Assembly (NCBI RefSeq): GCF_913776015.1
Contig: NZ_CAJYMD010000010.1
Span: 1-64,000 of the forward strand
Length of the DNA stretch: 64,000 bases
Direction: 5' to 3'
Source of the DNA: an uncultured Oxalicibacterium sp.
GTDB taxonomy: Bacteria > Pseudomonadota > Gammaproteobacteria > Burkholderiales > Burkholderiaceae_D
Part shown: positions 1 through 8,447 of the stretch, in pieces
How the letters are laid out: every line of letters starts with the position of its first letter
Numbering within the stretch: the stretch's first letter is position 1
Translations under genes and position numbers: made by a program
Notes under the pieces: generated by a model
What the model was told of the DNA's origin: nothing
The model's database searches: none
What the model saw: only the letters and a program-made list of their open reading frames with translations

Positions 1-1159
1 CCACGGAATTGATCAAGCCGATACCTGCCGCCACAGCCACACCACTCAAAATTGCAGCCGGATATGTCCAGAAGATTGGCATCGTGGACAACATGCCGGC
101 CGTGCCCAACGACAAGGCACACAGCGCGAGAACGACGTTGTCCCCCCATACGGTGCTAAGGAACAGACCGAGGCCACCCAATGCGCTGGCGATGGCAAAG
201 TGCCAGCGACGTTCGCCGGTACGGTCGGCGCTACGCGCGACCAGCAAGGTCGCGATGATGCCGCAGGTATAAGGCACGGCAGTCAGCAGACCGACGTCCA
301 ATGCATCCTTGACGCCCGAGGCTTTCACCAATGTTGGCAGATAGAAGCTGATGCCATACAAGCCCATCATGCAGCAGAAGTAGATCGCGGCCATCAACCA
401 GACTTTGGGATTCGTGAAGACGCTAGACAGCGAATGCGACTTTTCAACACTGCCGGCATCAGCGGCAATATTCGTTTCGAGAATGGCTTTTTCGCTTTCC
501 GACAGCCATTTTGCTGAGCGAATGCTGTTCGGCAGGAAGAACAGACACATGATACCCAGCGCCAGCGACGGAATCGCTTCGATCAGGAACAGCCATTGCC
601 AGCCGTGCCAGCCATTCCAGCCGGCAAAGTGATTCATGATCCAGCCCGACAACGGGCCACCGACCACACCTGCGACTGGAATACCGATCATGAACAAGGC
701 GTTCATGCGGCTACGACGCGAAGTCGGGAACCAGTACGTCAGATACAACACGATGCCTGGGAAGAAGCCGGCTTCGGCCACACCCAGCAGGAAGCGAATA
801 ACGTAGAACGCGGTCGGGGTCGTGACGAACATGGTGGCGGCCGACAGAATCGACCATGTAATCATGATGCGGGCGATCCAGACGCGAGCACCGACGCGGT
901 GCATGATGATATTGCTCGGCACTTCGAACAGAAAGTAACCGATGAAGAAAATACCTGCTCCAAGACCGTAGACGGTTTCGCTAAATTGCAGGTCATTCAA
1001 CATGGACAGTTTGGCAAAGCCGACGTTGACGCGATCAAGGTACGCCGCAACGTAACAGAGGAACAGGAATGGCAGCAAACGCAGGGTGACTTTTGCGTAA
1101 ATGCTGTCTTCCTGTTGTTGACGGTCGCGTGCAGCGACGTCCGGAAAAGTAGCGCTCAT
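1..1159 (-). CDS. MFS transporter, ACS (organic anion:H+) family, C-terminus cut by window edge
   Basis: The minus-strand frame opens with ATG at 1159 and stays open to base 1, giving about 386 residues; the C-terminus lies outside the window. The translation starts MSATFPDVAARD and continues with hydrophobic segments and the MFS loop signature around AYLDRVNVGFAK. It also carries GYFLFEVPSNI, which is typical of the ACS subfamily (tartrate, glucarate and phthalate permeases). It is an inner-membrane symporter, probably for a carboxylate or sugar acid; the substrate is not readable. No catabolic gene adjoins it inside the window. The 3'-adjacent LysR gene (1451-2356) points the same way and ends upstream of this start. 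Confidence 0.88.
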   Translation of the reverse strand, partial: MSATFPDVAARDRQQQEDSIYAKVTLRLLPFLFLCYVAAYLDRVNVGFAKLSMLNDLQFSETVYGLGAGIFFIGYFLFEVPSNIIMHRVGARVWIARIMITWSILSAATMFVTTPTAFYVIRFLLGVAEAGFFPGIVLYLTYWFPTSRRSRMNALFMIGIPVAGVVGGPLSGWIMNHFAGWNGWHGWQWLFLIEAIPSLALGIMCLFFLPNSIRSAKWLSESEKAILETNIAADAGSVEKSHSLSSVFTNPKVWLMAAIYFCCMMGLYGISFYLPTLVKASGVKDALDVGLLTAVPYTCGIIATLLVARSADRTGERRWHFAIASALGGLGLFLSTVWGDNVVLALCALSLGTAGMLSTMPIFWTYPAAILSGVAVAAGIGLINSV

Positions 1160-1450
1160 GAAATTATCTGCTCTTAAAACGATTTCGGCCGCGTTGCAGC
1201 ATCACGTGATGCAGCGACCGAGGCCGGATCTGAAAATTGATGCGCGAAGCGCATGGCATGTGCAAACAGACTGGATTGGCAGGCTTTTGCAAGAATCACG
1301 GCAGAGGATGTCTGCCGGGAAAATCGGTCGACCGGGTTTGGTCGGACAACGATCATATCCCCGCAAAACGCATTGCGAGATGCAAAAAATTCACCCTGAG
1401 ATGAAATTAAATTTGAGCGAGACCCGCATGGATATTAGCTTACAGCCAGC
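1160..1450. promoter_or_regulatory. Upstream region of the MFS gene
   Basis: These 291 bases separate the permease start from the LysR stop and hold no convincing gene. A 10-bp perfect palindrome CGGTCGACCG lies at 1325-1334. A looser dyad TTGGTCGGACAA (8 of 12 symmetric) lies at 1338-1349 and resembles GntR/FCD operators. Either could be an operator of the permease; this is inference only. Confidence 0.3.
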
Positions 1451-2356
1451 TTACAGCTTTTCGAGATCAGGGTCATTCGCAAACCGCTCCACGAGAAAAT
1501 CCAGCATGCTGCGCAAGGTGGCCGGCATGTGCTTACGCGAACTGTAGACGCCATAAATGGAAAGCGATTGCGGTTCATAGGCTGGCAACAGACGCTGCAA
1601 ACTGCCATTGCGCAAGTGCGGTGCAGCAAGAAAAGTCGGTAATTGGGCAATGCCAGCACCAGCAAGCGCGGCTTGCAACAAGGTCGTTGCATCATTGGCG
1701 CTGATATTGCCTTTGACCGGAATGACTAGTCGCTCATCTGATTTTCCATGCAAGTGCCAGACGCTGGTGCCATAAAAGGAATGTGTCAGGCAGTTATGTA
1801 GCGAGAGCTGTTGCGGGCGCTGCGGCGTACCATGTTGCGCCAGATAATCGGGTGCGGCGCAGATGACCGATGTACACGAAGAAAACCGGCGGGCAATCAG
1901 ATTGGGATCGAGATCGCGGCTGATGCGCACGGCCAGGTCGATGCGCTCCTCCACCAGATTGACCGCATGATCGAGCAGCACCATGTCGATATGGACTGCC
2001 GGATAGCGTTTCACGTAATCCGCCACTGCGGCAGCCAGATACGTTTGTCCGAAGGAGGTACTGCTGGTGATGCGCAGCAATCCGGCCGGTTGCGCCTCGG
2101 TATCGCGCATCGCCCCCTGCATTTCTTCCATCTCTTCCAGCATGCGACGACAGCGCGGTAGCAACTGTTCTCCAGCAGCGGTCAAGCTTAAACGCCGCGT
2201 CGTACGGTGCATGAGGCGTGCCCCCGCCCACTCTTCCAGTTCAGCCAGGTAGCGCGATACGACAGGACGCGAAAGCGACAGGCGATGTGCCGCAGCCGAT
2301 TGGCTACCTTCATCGACGACACTGACGAAAACTCGCATGGCAGTCAAACGGTCCAT
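1451..2356 (-). CDS. LysR family transcriptional regulator
   Basis: About 301 residues, the usual LTTR size. The N-terminal winged HTH (residues 1-60) reads MDRLTAMRVFVSVVDEGS with SAAAHRLSLSRPVVSRYLAEL as recognition region, followed by an effector-binding domain with an ITSSTSFGQTYLA segment. I chose ATG at 2356; an in-frame GTG lies at 2365. The gene is divergent from the NAD(P)-binding protein at 2460, which is the classical arrangement in which an LTTR controls its neighbour. The perfect dyad at 2414-2429 lies between them. The inducer is unknown. Confidence 0.88.
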   Translation of the reverse strand: MDRLTAMRVFVSVVDEGSQSAAAHRLSLSRPVVSRYLAELEEWAGARLMHRTTRRLSLTAAGEQLLPRCRRMLEEMEEMQGAMRDTEAQPAGLLRITSSTSFGQTYLAAAVADYVKRYPAVHIDMVLLDHAVNLVEERIDLAVRISRDLDPNLIARRFSSCTSVICAAPDYLAQHGTPQRPQQLSLHNCLTHSFYGTSVWHLHGKSDERLVIPVKGNISANDATTLLQAALAGAGIAQLPTFLAAPHLRNGSLQRLLPAYEPQSLSIYGVYSSRKHMPATLRSMLDFLVERFANDPDLEKL

Positions 2357-2413
2357 GATTTGCACGATTTCAGAAACAAATAATCGCCAATACTAGACTT
2401 TTTTAGAATCAAA

Positions 2414-2429
2414 TGAGCAACTATGCTCA
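2414..2429. promoter_or_regulatory. Candidate LysR operator
   Basis: TGAGCA-ACTA-TGCTCA is a perfect inverted repeat with 6-bp arms. It sits between the divergent LysR gene and the NAD(P)-binding protein gene, 31 bases upstream of the latter's start. Position and symmetry fit an LTTR binding site; assignment is inference. Confidence 0.45.
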
Positions 2430-2459
2430 AGCTTTTCCAACATCAACAAAGGAATCATC

Positions 2460-3074
2460 ATGAGCAAGATCGCCATCATTGGTGCTACCGGCCGCGCCGG
2501 CAGTCAACTGACCGAAGAAGCACTGCGTCGAGGCCATTCCGTTACCGCCATTGCTCGCAAAGCCAGCGCGGCGCCGGCACGTGCTGGTGTCACGGCGGTT
2601 GATGTCGATGTGCAGGACACCGCAGCCCTGCAAAAAGCCCTGGCCGGACACGATGCCGTATTCAGTGCCGCCCACTTCAGCACGATCGAGTCGGACAAGA
2701 TTCTGAATGCGGTAAAAAATGCGGGCGTCAAACGCTTGCTTGTCGTTGGCGGAGCGGGCAGCTTGTTCGCTGCGCCCGGCTTGCGTGTCATTGATGCACA
2801 GGGTTTCCCGGAAGAATACAAGGCGGAAGCCAGTGCCGGCGCCCGTTATCTGGATATGTTGCGTAATGAAAAAGAGCTCGACTGGACCTTCCTGTCGCCA
2901 TCGGCCGAGTTCGTCGAGGGACCGCGCACCGGCAAATTCCGTCTCGGCAAGGATGACTTGCTGGTCGATGCGAATGGCCGCAGCTGGATCACGTTTGCCG
3001 ACTACGCGATCGCCTATCTCGATGAACTGGAGAAACCTGCACATTCTCGCCAGCGTTTCACAATCGGATATTGA
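2460..3074 (+). CDS. NAD(P)H-binding oxidoreductase, NmrA/atypical SDR type
   Basis: 204 residues with an N-terminal Rossmann fold; the dinucleotide-binding motif GATGRAG is at residues 8-14. A second conserved stretch, RLLVVGGAGSL, is typical of the YwnB/NmrA-like NAD(P)-binding family. It is a cytoplasmic redox or sensor protein of unknown substrate. AAAGGA stands 7 bases before the ATG, supporting the start. It is divergent from the LysR gene and probably under its control. It lacks the YxxxK pair of classical SDRs, so it may bind the cofactor without catalysing a dehydrogenation. Confidence 0.82.
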   Translation: MSKIAIIGATGRAGSQLTEEALRRGHSVTAIARKASAAPARAGVTAVDVDVQDTAALQKALAGHDAVFSAAHFSTIESDKILNAVKNAGVKRLLVVGGAGSLFAAPGLRVIDAQGFPEEYKAEASAGARYLDMLRNEKELDWTFLSPSAEFVEGPRTGKFRLGKDDLLVDANGRSWITFADYAIAYLDELEKPAHSRQRFTIGY

Positions 3075-3319
3075 ACCAGTACCTTGCACAAGCGCGATGG
3101 CGCGCCCAACGCCGCCATCACAGCTTGCGCACTTGCTCAATACAGGAAGAATGTAGAAGTCATCCGCAACGGCCTAGAATGCATGCAGTAGAATCCGGGC
3201 ATGTTTCATTTCTGCTTTATTCGATCCAATTTGCGCGCCGTCCCTGCCTGCTGGCACAGGCGCGTGAAGCTTGTGTCATGTATTGCATGCTGCCCTGATT
3301 CATTTGGCGCAATACGATC

Positions 3320-3994
3320 ATGAGCGAGAATGACGCAACACCGCGCCGTGCCCTGTGCGTGCAATGCGAACGCCCGCAAAGCGCATGCATCTGTCACTGG
3401 ATTATGCCGACCGGAAATACGATCGACATACTCATCCTCCAACACCCGCTGGAAACCGGTCACGCCAAAGGCACCGGATTACTTCTTCATCGCAGCCTGC
3501 AACACAGCAGCCTGGCAATCGGCGAAGAATTCGACGCTGAAACCCTCCAATCCTTACTGCATGGCCCGTGCGACAAACTGGCCGAGCACTCATCAGGCAA
3601 GCCGATTACCGCCCTGCTCTATCCTGAAGACGCTGCAACGTACACAAACGGCGATGCAGGCAGTCATGAGAATCATCTCAAGCCAGACCGCCTGGTCGTG
3701 CTCGATGCCACATGGCGCAAAAGTCGCAAGATGCTTTATCTGAATCCTTTATTGGCTGCATTGCCACGCGTAGCGCTCAAGGACATCACATCCTCGCGTT
3801 ACCATATTCGCAAGGCGCATCGTGACGACCAGCTCTCGACATTCGAAGCTACCTGCCACGCTCTCGCGCAACTGGAAGGTGACACAAATCGTTATGTGCC
3901 GATGCTGCAAGCCTTCGACGGTTTCGTCGCACAGCAACAGACATATAGACAACAGCACGCCCTTGGCTCACCGACTTCTGAGTACAAACCATGA
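3320..3994 (+). CDS. DTW domain protein, probable tRNA-uridine aminocarboxypropyltransferase
   Basis: 224 residues. The family signature DATW is at residues 129-132 (LDATWRKS), and SSRYHIRKA follows, both diagnostic of the DTW (TapT/YfiP, TSR3-like) family. These enzymes transfer the 3-amino-3-carboxypropyl group of SAM to a tRNA uridine (acp3U47 in E. coli). The N-terminus has C13-x2-C16 and C23-x-C25, a probable metal knuckle also seen in YfiP. The stop overlaps the start of the VOC gene in ATGA, so the two are translationally coupled. The upstream 245 bases (3075-3319) show no gene. Confidence 0.85.
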   Translation: MSENDATPRRALCVQCERPQSACICHWIMPTGNTIDILILQHPLETGHAKGTGLLLHRSLQHSSLAIGEEFDAETLQSLLHGPCDKLAEHSSGKPITALLYPEDAATYTNGDAGSHENHLKPDRLVVLDATWRKSRKMLYLNPLLAALPRVALKDITSSRYHIRKAHRDDQLSTFEATCHALAQLEGDTNRYVPMLQAFDGFVAQQQTYRQQHALGSPTSEYKP

Positions 3995-4353
3995 CACTCT
4001 CATCCGCCATTCCCATTTTTCGCATTTTCGATGTTGCGCTTGCCAAGGACTTCTATCTCGATTTTCTCGGTTTCACGTTGGAATGGGAACATCGTTTTGA
4101 AGCCGATCTGCCGCTATACGCGCAGATTCGCCGCGATGCGCTGTGCTTGCACTTAAGCGAACATTACGGCGATGCCAGTCCCGGCGCGACCGTATTCATT
4201 CCCGTAGCCAACATCGCCGTGTTGCATGCGGAATTGATCGCCAGGCAGCATCCACGCTGTCGCCCTGCAATCGAAGAGGTCGATTGGGGACGCCTGATGC
4301 AGATCAGTGATCCTTTTGGCAATCGCCTGCGCTTTTGCGAGCTGCATCCGTAA
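3991..4353 (+). CDS. VOC/glyoxalase-fold protein, bleomycin resistance family type
   Basis: 120 residues forming a single vicinal-oxygen-chelate domain. It begins AIPIFRIFDVALAKDFYLDFLGF and ends with ISDPFGNRLRFCE, the hallmark strand of this fold. Small proteins of this group bind metal or sequester hydrophobic compounds; the substrate cannot be told. The start ATG overlaps the DTW gene's stop (ATGA at 3991-3994), so the two share a transcript. Confidence 0.8.
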   Translation: MTLSSAIPIFRIFDVALAKDFYLDFLGFTLEWEHRFEADLPLYAQIRRDALCLHLSEHYGDASPGATVFIPVANIAVLHAELIARQHPRCRPAIEEVDWGRLMQISDPFGNRLRFCELHP

Positions 4354-4463
4354 TCAGAACAGGCGGAGACCGCGAGAGAAACTCGTCATCATTCATGCTG
4401 CAGGAATTTCTCCTTTTCGCAACATCGCCAGAACAAACCGACCCTTACCCACATGTAGTTATA

Positions 4464-4490
4464 TTGCTTGGCGCAAAGCACTCCTATAAT
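4464..4490 (+). promoter_or_regulatory. Promoter with consensus -10 TATAAT
   Basis: A perfect -10 hexamer TATAAT is at 4485-4490, with a weak -35 TTGCTT at 4464-4469 (spacing 15, short). Transcription would begin near 4497. An ATG at 4489 overlaps this -10, which argues against the longer reading of the next gene. Confidence 0.55.
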
Positions 4491-4521
4491 GAAATCGCAC
4501 AACCTGACTTGCGAGGTCATC

Positions 4522-4767
4522 ATGGGCACCAAAAAGATGTTTTCCGGGATGGATACCGACAGCCGTCGTTTCTATGCGCGTATCTTCAACATCGCCGTGT
4601 TCAATCTGTATGCGGTGGAAAACAAGCTGTTCGACTCGCTGATCTGCCAGTCCGATGATCCGCATGTGCTCGAACGCTGGGAGCAAGCCGAGCAACGCAT
4701 TCTCGATACTTTGCAAAGTCGCGCCGAAGGCGACCCGAACGAAGACAGTATCTGGGGGGACTTCTAG
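4522..4767 (+). CDS. Small conserved-looking hypothetical protein
   Basis: 81 residues beginning MGTKKMFSGMDTDSRRFYAR. The start at 4522 is supported by GAGG at 4513-4516 and by the promoter whose -10 would overlap the longer start at 4489. The protein is soluble and acidic at its end (DPNEDSIWGDF), with a predicted helical middle (VENKLFDSLIC, VLERWEQAEQRIL). I do not recognise a family. It has its own promoter and a 9-bp stem-loop after the stop, so it looks like a monocistronic gene. Confidence 0.6.
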   Translation: MGTKKMFSGMDTDSRRFYARIFNIAVFNLYAVENKLFDSLICQSDDPHVLERWEQAEQRILDTLQSRAEGDPNEDSIWGDF

Positions 4768-4776
4768 TTAGCTGCA

Positions 4777-4801
4777 CATCAAAGGCATCAAACCTTTGAT
4801 G
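4777..4801 (+). terminator. Stem-loop after the 81-residue gene, no U-tract
   Basis: CATCAAAGG (4777-4785) pairs perfectly with CCTTTGATG (4793-4801) across a 7-base loop. No T run follows, so it may be an mRNA 3' stabiliser or weak terminator. Confidence 0.4.
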
Positions 4802-4930
4802 GCGCATTTCGATCCGCAACGATTTACCGCCTATTGTTAGCTGCGTGGGGCGATGTTTCGTTTCCTAATCTCCTGCCTATAAACACGACGTCGACTTCTG
4901 CGTAGTCGCTCGAGACGATACGCGTTCGCT

Positions 4931-4979
4931 TATAAATTATGATGATCATCTATTGATTAGATGAGGGTCATCATTTATA
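4931..4979. promoter_or_regulatory. Long inverted repeat, candidate TetR operator
   Basis: The 22-base arms at 4931-4952 and 4958-4979 are complementary at 18 of 22 positions around a 5-base centre. The left arm contains a perfect 10-bp palindrome GATGATCATC (4941-4950). The repeat ends 33 bases before the TetR start at 5012, the place expected for autoregulation of the TetR-MFS unit. Confidence 0.6.
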
Positions 4980-5011
4980 TTCGTCGAATCACAACGTCTC
5001 TTCATATCGTC

Positions 5012-5596
5012 ATGCCGCGCGCTTCCAAAGAACAAAGCACTCGCAATCACGCCCGCATTGAGGAAACCGCTTCCCGACTTTTCAGGGAACGAGGCGTGAA
5101 CGGCATCAGCGTCGCCGACCTTATGCAGGCTGCCGGGCTGACGCATGGCGGCTTTTATGGGCATTTTGCAAGCAAGGATGAGCTGGTCGCTGCGGCTTGT
5201 ACGCATGCATTCGCGCAGTCGATCGAGCGTTGGCAGAGTCGCATACAGAAAAAACCGGCTGGAACGAAGGCCTTGCACGCGCTTGTCGATCCTTATCTCA
5301 CACCCAGGATGGTTGATCAGGTAGGCAATGGCTGTCCTGCCGTTGCGCTGGCCGCTGATGTGATTCGCGAACCATTGGAAAAGCCTGTGCGGACAGCGTA
5401 TCTCGAAGGCAGCAAGGACCTCATCGATCTCTTGACTAGCGCTTCCACCATCCGAGACGCTGACAAGCGCCGTAAAAAGGCGCTTGTGCAATGGAGCACC
5501 ATGGTCGGCGCACTGCTTCTGGCGCGCGCCACACAAGGCGATGACTTGTCCGATGAAATCCTGTCCGCCGTGCGCGAACAACTCCTTGCTGAATAA
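5012..5596 (+). CDS. TetR/AcrR family transcriptional regulator
   Basis: 194 residues from ATG 5012 (MPRASKEQSTRNH). The TetR HTH (about residues 15-60) includes the recognition segment AGLTHGGFYGHFASKDEL. The C-terminal ligand domain carries GCPAVALAADV, resembling the C-terminal region of many small-molecule-responsive repressors. The MFS gene follows 16 bases after the stop, so this is a local repressor of that exporter. The in-frame ATG at 4961 lies inside the inverted repeat and is an unlikely start. Confidence 0.87.
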   Translation: MPRASKEQSTRNHARIEETASRLFRERGVNGISVADLMQAAGLTHGGFYGHFASKDELVAAACTHAFAQSIERWQSRIQKKPAGTKALHALVDPYLTPRMVDQVGNGCPAVALAADVIREPLEKPVRTAYLEGSKDLIDLLTSASTIRDADKRRKKALVQWSTMVGALLLARATQGDDLSDEILSAVREQLLAE

Positions 5597-5612
5597 CGTG
5601 TCCCTTTAAACC

Positions 5613-6917
5613 ATGCTTTCCCAATCGTTTTCAGACTGGCTGCAACGCAAGAATCTGCACTACGGCTGGATTATTGCCGCTCTGACCTTCCTGACCATGC
5701 TGACATCGTCTGCGGCACTTGGTCTGCCTGGCGCCCTGCTGCAGCCGTTGAGCAGGGAGTTTGGCTGGAATGCCGATCAGATTTCGTCCGCAATGGCCAT
5801 TCGTTTCATGCTGTACGGTTTAATCGGCCCGTTTGCAGCGATCTTCATGCAGCGTTTCGGTTTGCGCAAAGTCGTTTGCAGCGCCTTGCTGCTGATTGCC
5901 GCCTGCCTGATTCTTTCCACGCAGATGCGCGAACTCTGGCATTTATTTGCGCTGTGGGGCCTGACGCTTGGGGTCGCTTCGGGCATGACCGCGCTCGTAC
6001 TCGGCACCGTGGTAGCAAGCCGCTGGTTCGAAAAACGTCGCGGCCTTGTCATCGGCATGCTGACGGCCAGTACGGCCACCGGACAATTGCTTTTTCTGCC
6101 GCTCGCTGCCTGGTTGATTGAACAATTTGGCTGGCGCATGGCCGTCGTGCCCGTTTTCATCGTATGCGCCATTGTGTGTGCATTGGCCTATCTATTGCTG
6201 CGCAATCAACCGCAAGATATCGGTCTGCGACCTTACGGTGCCGATCCAGAGATGCCGATTGCTCCCGTGCAGCCGTCTCGACTGACCTTGCTGGAGCCAT
6301 TGCACGTGCTTGCCCATGTGGCACGTCATCGTACTTTTTGGGTATTGGCCGGCACTTTCTTCATCTGCGGTCTCAGTACAAGCGGCCTGATCCAAACGCA
6401 TTTCATTTCGCTGTGCGGCGACTACGGGCTTGCCGCCGTACCTGCAGCCAGCGTGCTGGCCATGATGGGCGCGTTCGATTTCGTTGGCACCATTCTTTCG
6501 GGCTGGCTTTCGGATCGCTATGACAACCGCAAATTACTGTTCTGGTATTACGGTTTGCGAGGCCTTTCGCTATTCTGGCTGCCTCATTCGGAATTTACGC
6601 TGTACGGCTTGTCGCTATTTGCCTTGTTTTACGGATTGGACTGGATTGCTACCGTTCCGCCGACCGTCAAGCTGACCGGATCCGCTTTTGGCAAGGAACA
6701 GGCAGGCATGGTGTTCGGCTGGATATTCGCCGCGCATCAACTCGGTTCGGCCGTCGCGGCTTATGGCGCGGGCCTCACGCGCACTTGGCTGTTAACCTAC
6801 AATCCTGCGCTTTATGCAGCCGGCGCGGCTTGCCTAGTGGCTGCGATGGTGATTTTTCTCATTCCGCGGCAGGACCGCACCACACAGATAAAAGCTGACG
6901 ACAATCAGCGGCGATGA
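5613..6917 (+). CDS. MFS transporter, monocarboxylate/OFA-like
   Basis: 434 residues with about 12 hydrophobic segments. The first half holds [16 protein letters not shown] and the loop [13 protein letters not shown], features of the oxalate/formate and monocarboxylate transporter-like MFS group; the second half has [11 protein letters not shown]. It is an inner-membrane permease whose substrate is not deducible. It lies 16 bases behind the TetR gene in the same direction. Its 3' end overlaps the convergent smpB by 13 bases. Confidence 0.85.
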   Translation: MLSQSFSDWLQRKNLHYGWIIAALTFLTMLTSSAALGLPGALLQPLSREFGWNADQISSAMAIRFMLYGLIGPFAAIFMQRFGLRKVVCSALLLIAACLILSTQMRELWHLFALWGLTLGVASGMTALVLGTVVASRWFEKRRGLVIGMLTASTATGQLLFLPLAAWLIEQFGWRMAVVPVFIVCAIVCALAYLLLRNQPQDIGLRPYGADPEMPIAPVQPSRLTLLEPLHVLAHVARHRTFWVLAGTFFICGLSTSGLIQTHFISLCGDYGLAAVPAASVLAMMGAFDFVGTILSGWLSDRYDNRKLLFWYYGLRGLSLFWLPHSEFTLYGLSLFALFYGLDWIATVPPTVKLTGSAFGKEQAGMVFGWIFAAHQLGSAVAAYGAGLTRTWLLTYNPALYAAGAACLVAAMVIFLIPRQDRTTQIKADDNQRR

Positions 6918-7354
6918 ATTTTCATGATCTGCTGCTGTTCGCGTAACCAGTCGCGCTCGCGTTCTGCGTTGCGTTTGTCGTACTCGCGCTTCCCCTTGGC
7001 CAAGGCAATACTGCATTTGACACGTCCCTTCACCCAATGCAGATCCAACGGCACCATCGTGAAACCGGCTTGTTGCACCTTGCCGACCAGTCGGTCGATC
7101 TCGCGGCGATGCAGAAGCAATTTTCGTGTCCGACGTGCCTCGGGGTGGGAGAAAGACGAGGTACTTGTCAGCGAACTCACATGCGCACCAAAAAGAAAAA
7201 TCTCGTCATCGCGCGCGATTACATACGCTTCCTTGAGTTGTACACGTCCTTGCCGAATCGCCTTGACTTCCCAGCCTTGCAAGGCCATACCGGCTTCGTA
7301 GCGTTCGATGATGGTGTAATCGTGTAGGGCCTTTTTGTTGTCGGCAATGCTCAT
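6905..7354 (-). CDS. smpB: SsrA-binding protein SmpB
   Basis: 149 residues from ATG 7354 ([15 protein letters not shown]). Family hallmarks include [40 protein letters not shown] and the C-terminal tail [15 protein letters not shown]. SmpB binds tmRNA and brings it to stalled ribosomes for trans-translation. A longer in-frame start at 7453 adds 33 residues foreign to the family. The ssrA gene itself is not in the window. Confidence 0.95.
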   Translation of the reverse strand: MSIADNKKALHDYTIIERYEAGMALQGWEVKAIRQGRVQLKEAYVIARDDEIFLFGAHVSSLTSTSSFSHPEARRTRKLLLHRREIDRLVGKVQQAGFTMVPLDLHWVKGRVKCSIALAKGKREYDKRNAERERDWLREQQQIMKIHRR

Positions 7355-7463
7355 GACTGTTTTCAGTGTTTCGTTATGGGCCAGAGTGTACCGCGCAAGG
7401 CACGGACAGCGTGCATGGTTTAAGATCGGCAGCTTCCCTTCTTTGTGCGACAAGTGACGCGAT

Positions 7464-8198
7464 ATGAGCGGCTATCTATTCGTCTTGCTGGTTGGCTTGG
7501 CGGCTGGCGTTATCAGCGGCATTGTCGGCACCGGCTCATCGATCATGCTGCTACCGGTTCTGGTCTATACCTTTGGACCGATCGAAGCCGTACCCATCAT
7601 GGCCATTGCTGCCGTGCTGGCCAATCTGTCCCGCGTGATTGCCTGGTGGTCGATGATCGACTGGCGTGCCGTCGCGGCCTATTCCGTCACTGGCATGCCG
7701 GCCGCTGCACTTGGCGCGCGAACCTTGCTGTCGCTGCCTGATGGCATCATCAACCTTTGTCTTGGCGTCTTTTTCATTGCAATGGTTCCAGTGCGACACT
7801 GGTTGAAAGCGCATGCCTTTCGTCTGCGACTCTGGCAATTGTCTCTCGCGGGCCTTGTCGTCGGCTATCTGACGGGTCTCGTGCTTTCCACCGGTCCGTT
7901 GAGCGTTCCCGCCTTTAGTGCTTATGGATTGGTCAAAGGCGCCTTTCTTTCCACTGAAGCCGCCAGCTCATTCATGCTGTATTTGAGCAAGTTGTTCGTA
8001 TTCGGCGAATTCGGTGCATTGCCACTCGACATCATCATCAAGGGCTTAGTCGTGGGGTCCTCGATCATGGCCGGCACTTTCATTGGCAAGATCGTCATGC
8101 TCAAGATGAGCGAGCAGGCATTTCAGTATTTACTTGATGCGCTGTTATTTTGTTCGGGGCTTTCGTTGTTGTGGGCAGCCATCAAATCCTCACAGTAA
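7464..8198 (+). CDS. TauE/SafE family sulfite exporter-like permease
   Basis: 244 residues, nearly all hydrophobic, with 7-8 membrane segments. [19 protein letters not shown] at the N-terminus is the first TauE/SafE repeat and [18 protein letters not shown] the second. Members export sulfite, sulfoacetate or other organosulfur and organic anions. It is divergent from smpB with only 109 bases between starts. No sulfonate genes are near, so the substrate is open. Confidence 0.85.
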   Translation: MSGYLFVLLVGLAAGVISGIVGTGSSIMLLPVLVYTFGPIEAVPIMAIAAVLANLSRVIAWWSMIDWRAVAAYSVTGMPAAALGARTLLSLPDGIINLCLGVFFIAMVPVRHWLKAHAFRLRLWQLSLAGLVVGYLTGLVLSTGPLSVPAFSAYGLVKGAFLSTEAASSFMLYLSKLFVFGEFGALPLDIIIKGLVVGSSIMAGTFIGKIVMLKMSEQAFQYLLDALLFCSGLSLLWAAIKSSQ

Positions 8199-8447
8199 GA
8201 AATAAGACGTAGCAGTTTTGCATCTTTTGCTGTTTGCATGGATGGACTCACGTACAATCCTTCGATCAATTCAAGGTGCCCGAAAGCCCAGCCTCATTAC
8301 GATGCCTTCTCTTGCTGATTACGTGATCCATCAAGCAACGCGCACGATGTGCATCCTGCCAATTTTTAATGTGGATATCGGCACAATCCTGTCTAATGCA
8401 GACAAGATCGACACATCACGGCATTTACAGCCCCATGGTGTCGACGC

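Noticed and set aside
596-1177. 193-codon plus-strand frame at the left edge
   Set aside because: It is antisense to the MFS permease that reads open from 1159 to base 1 on the minus strand.
2427-3140. 237-codon minus-strand frame over the NAD(P)-binding protein
   Set aside because: The plus-strand gene has a Rossmann motif and ribosome site; this frame has neither.
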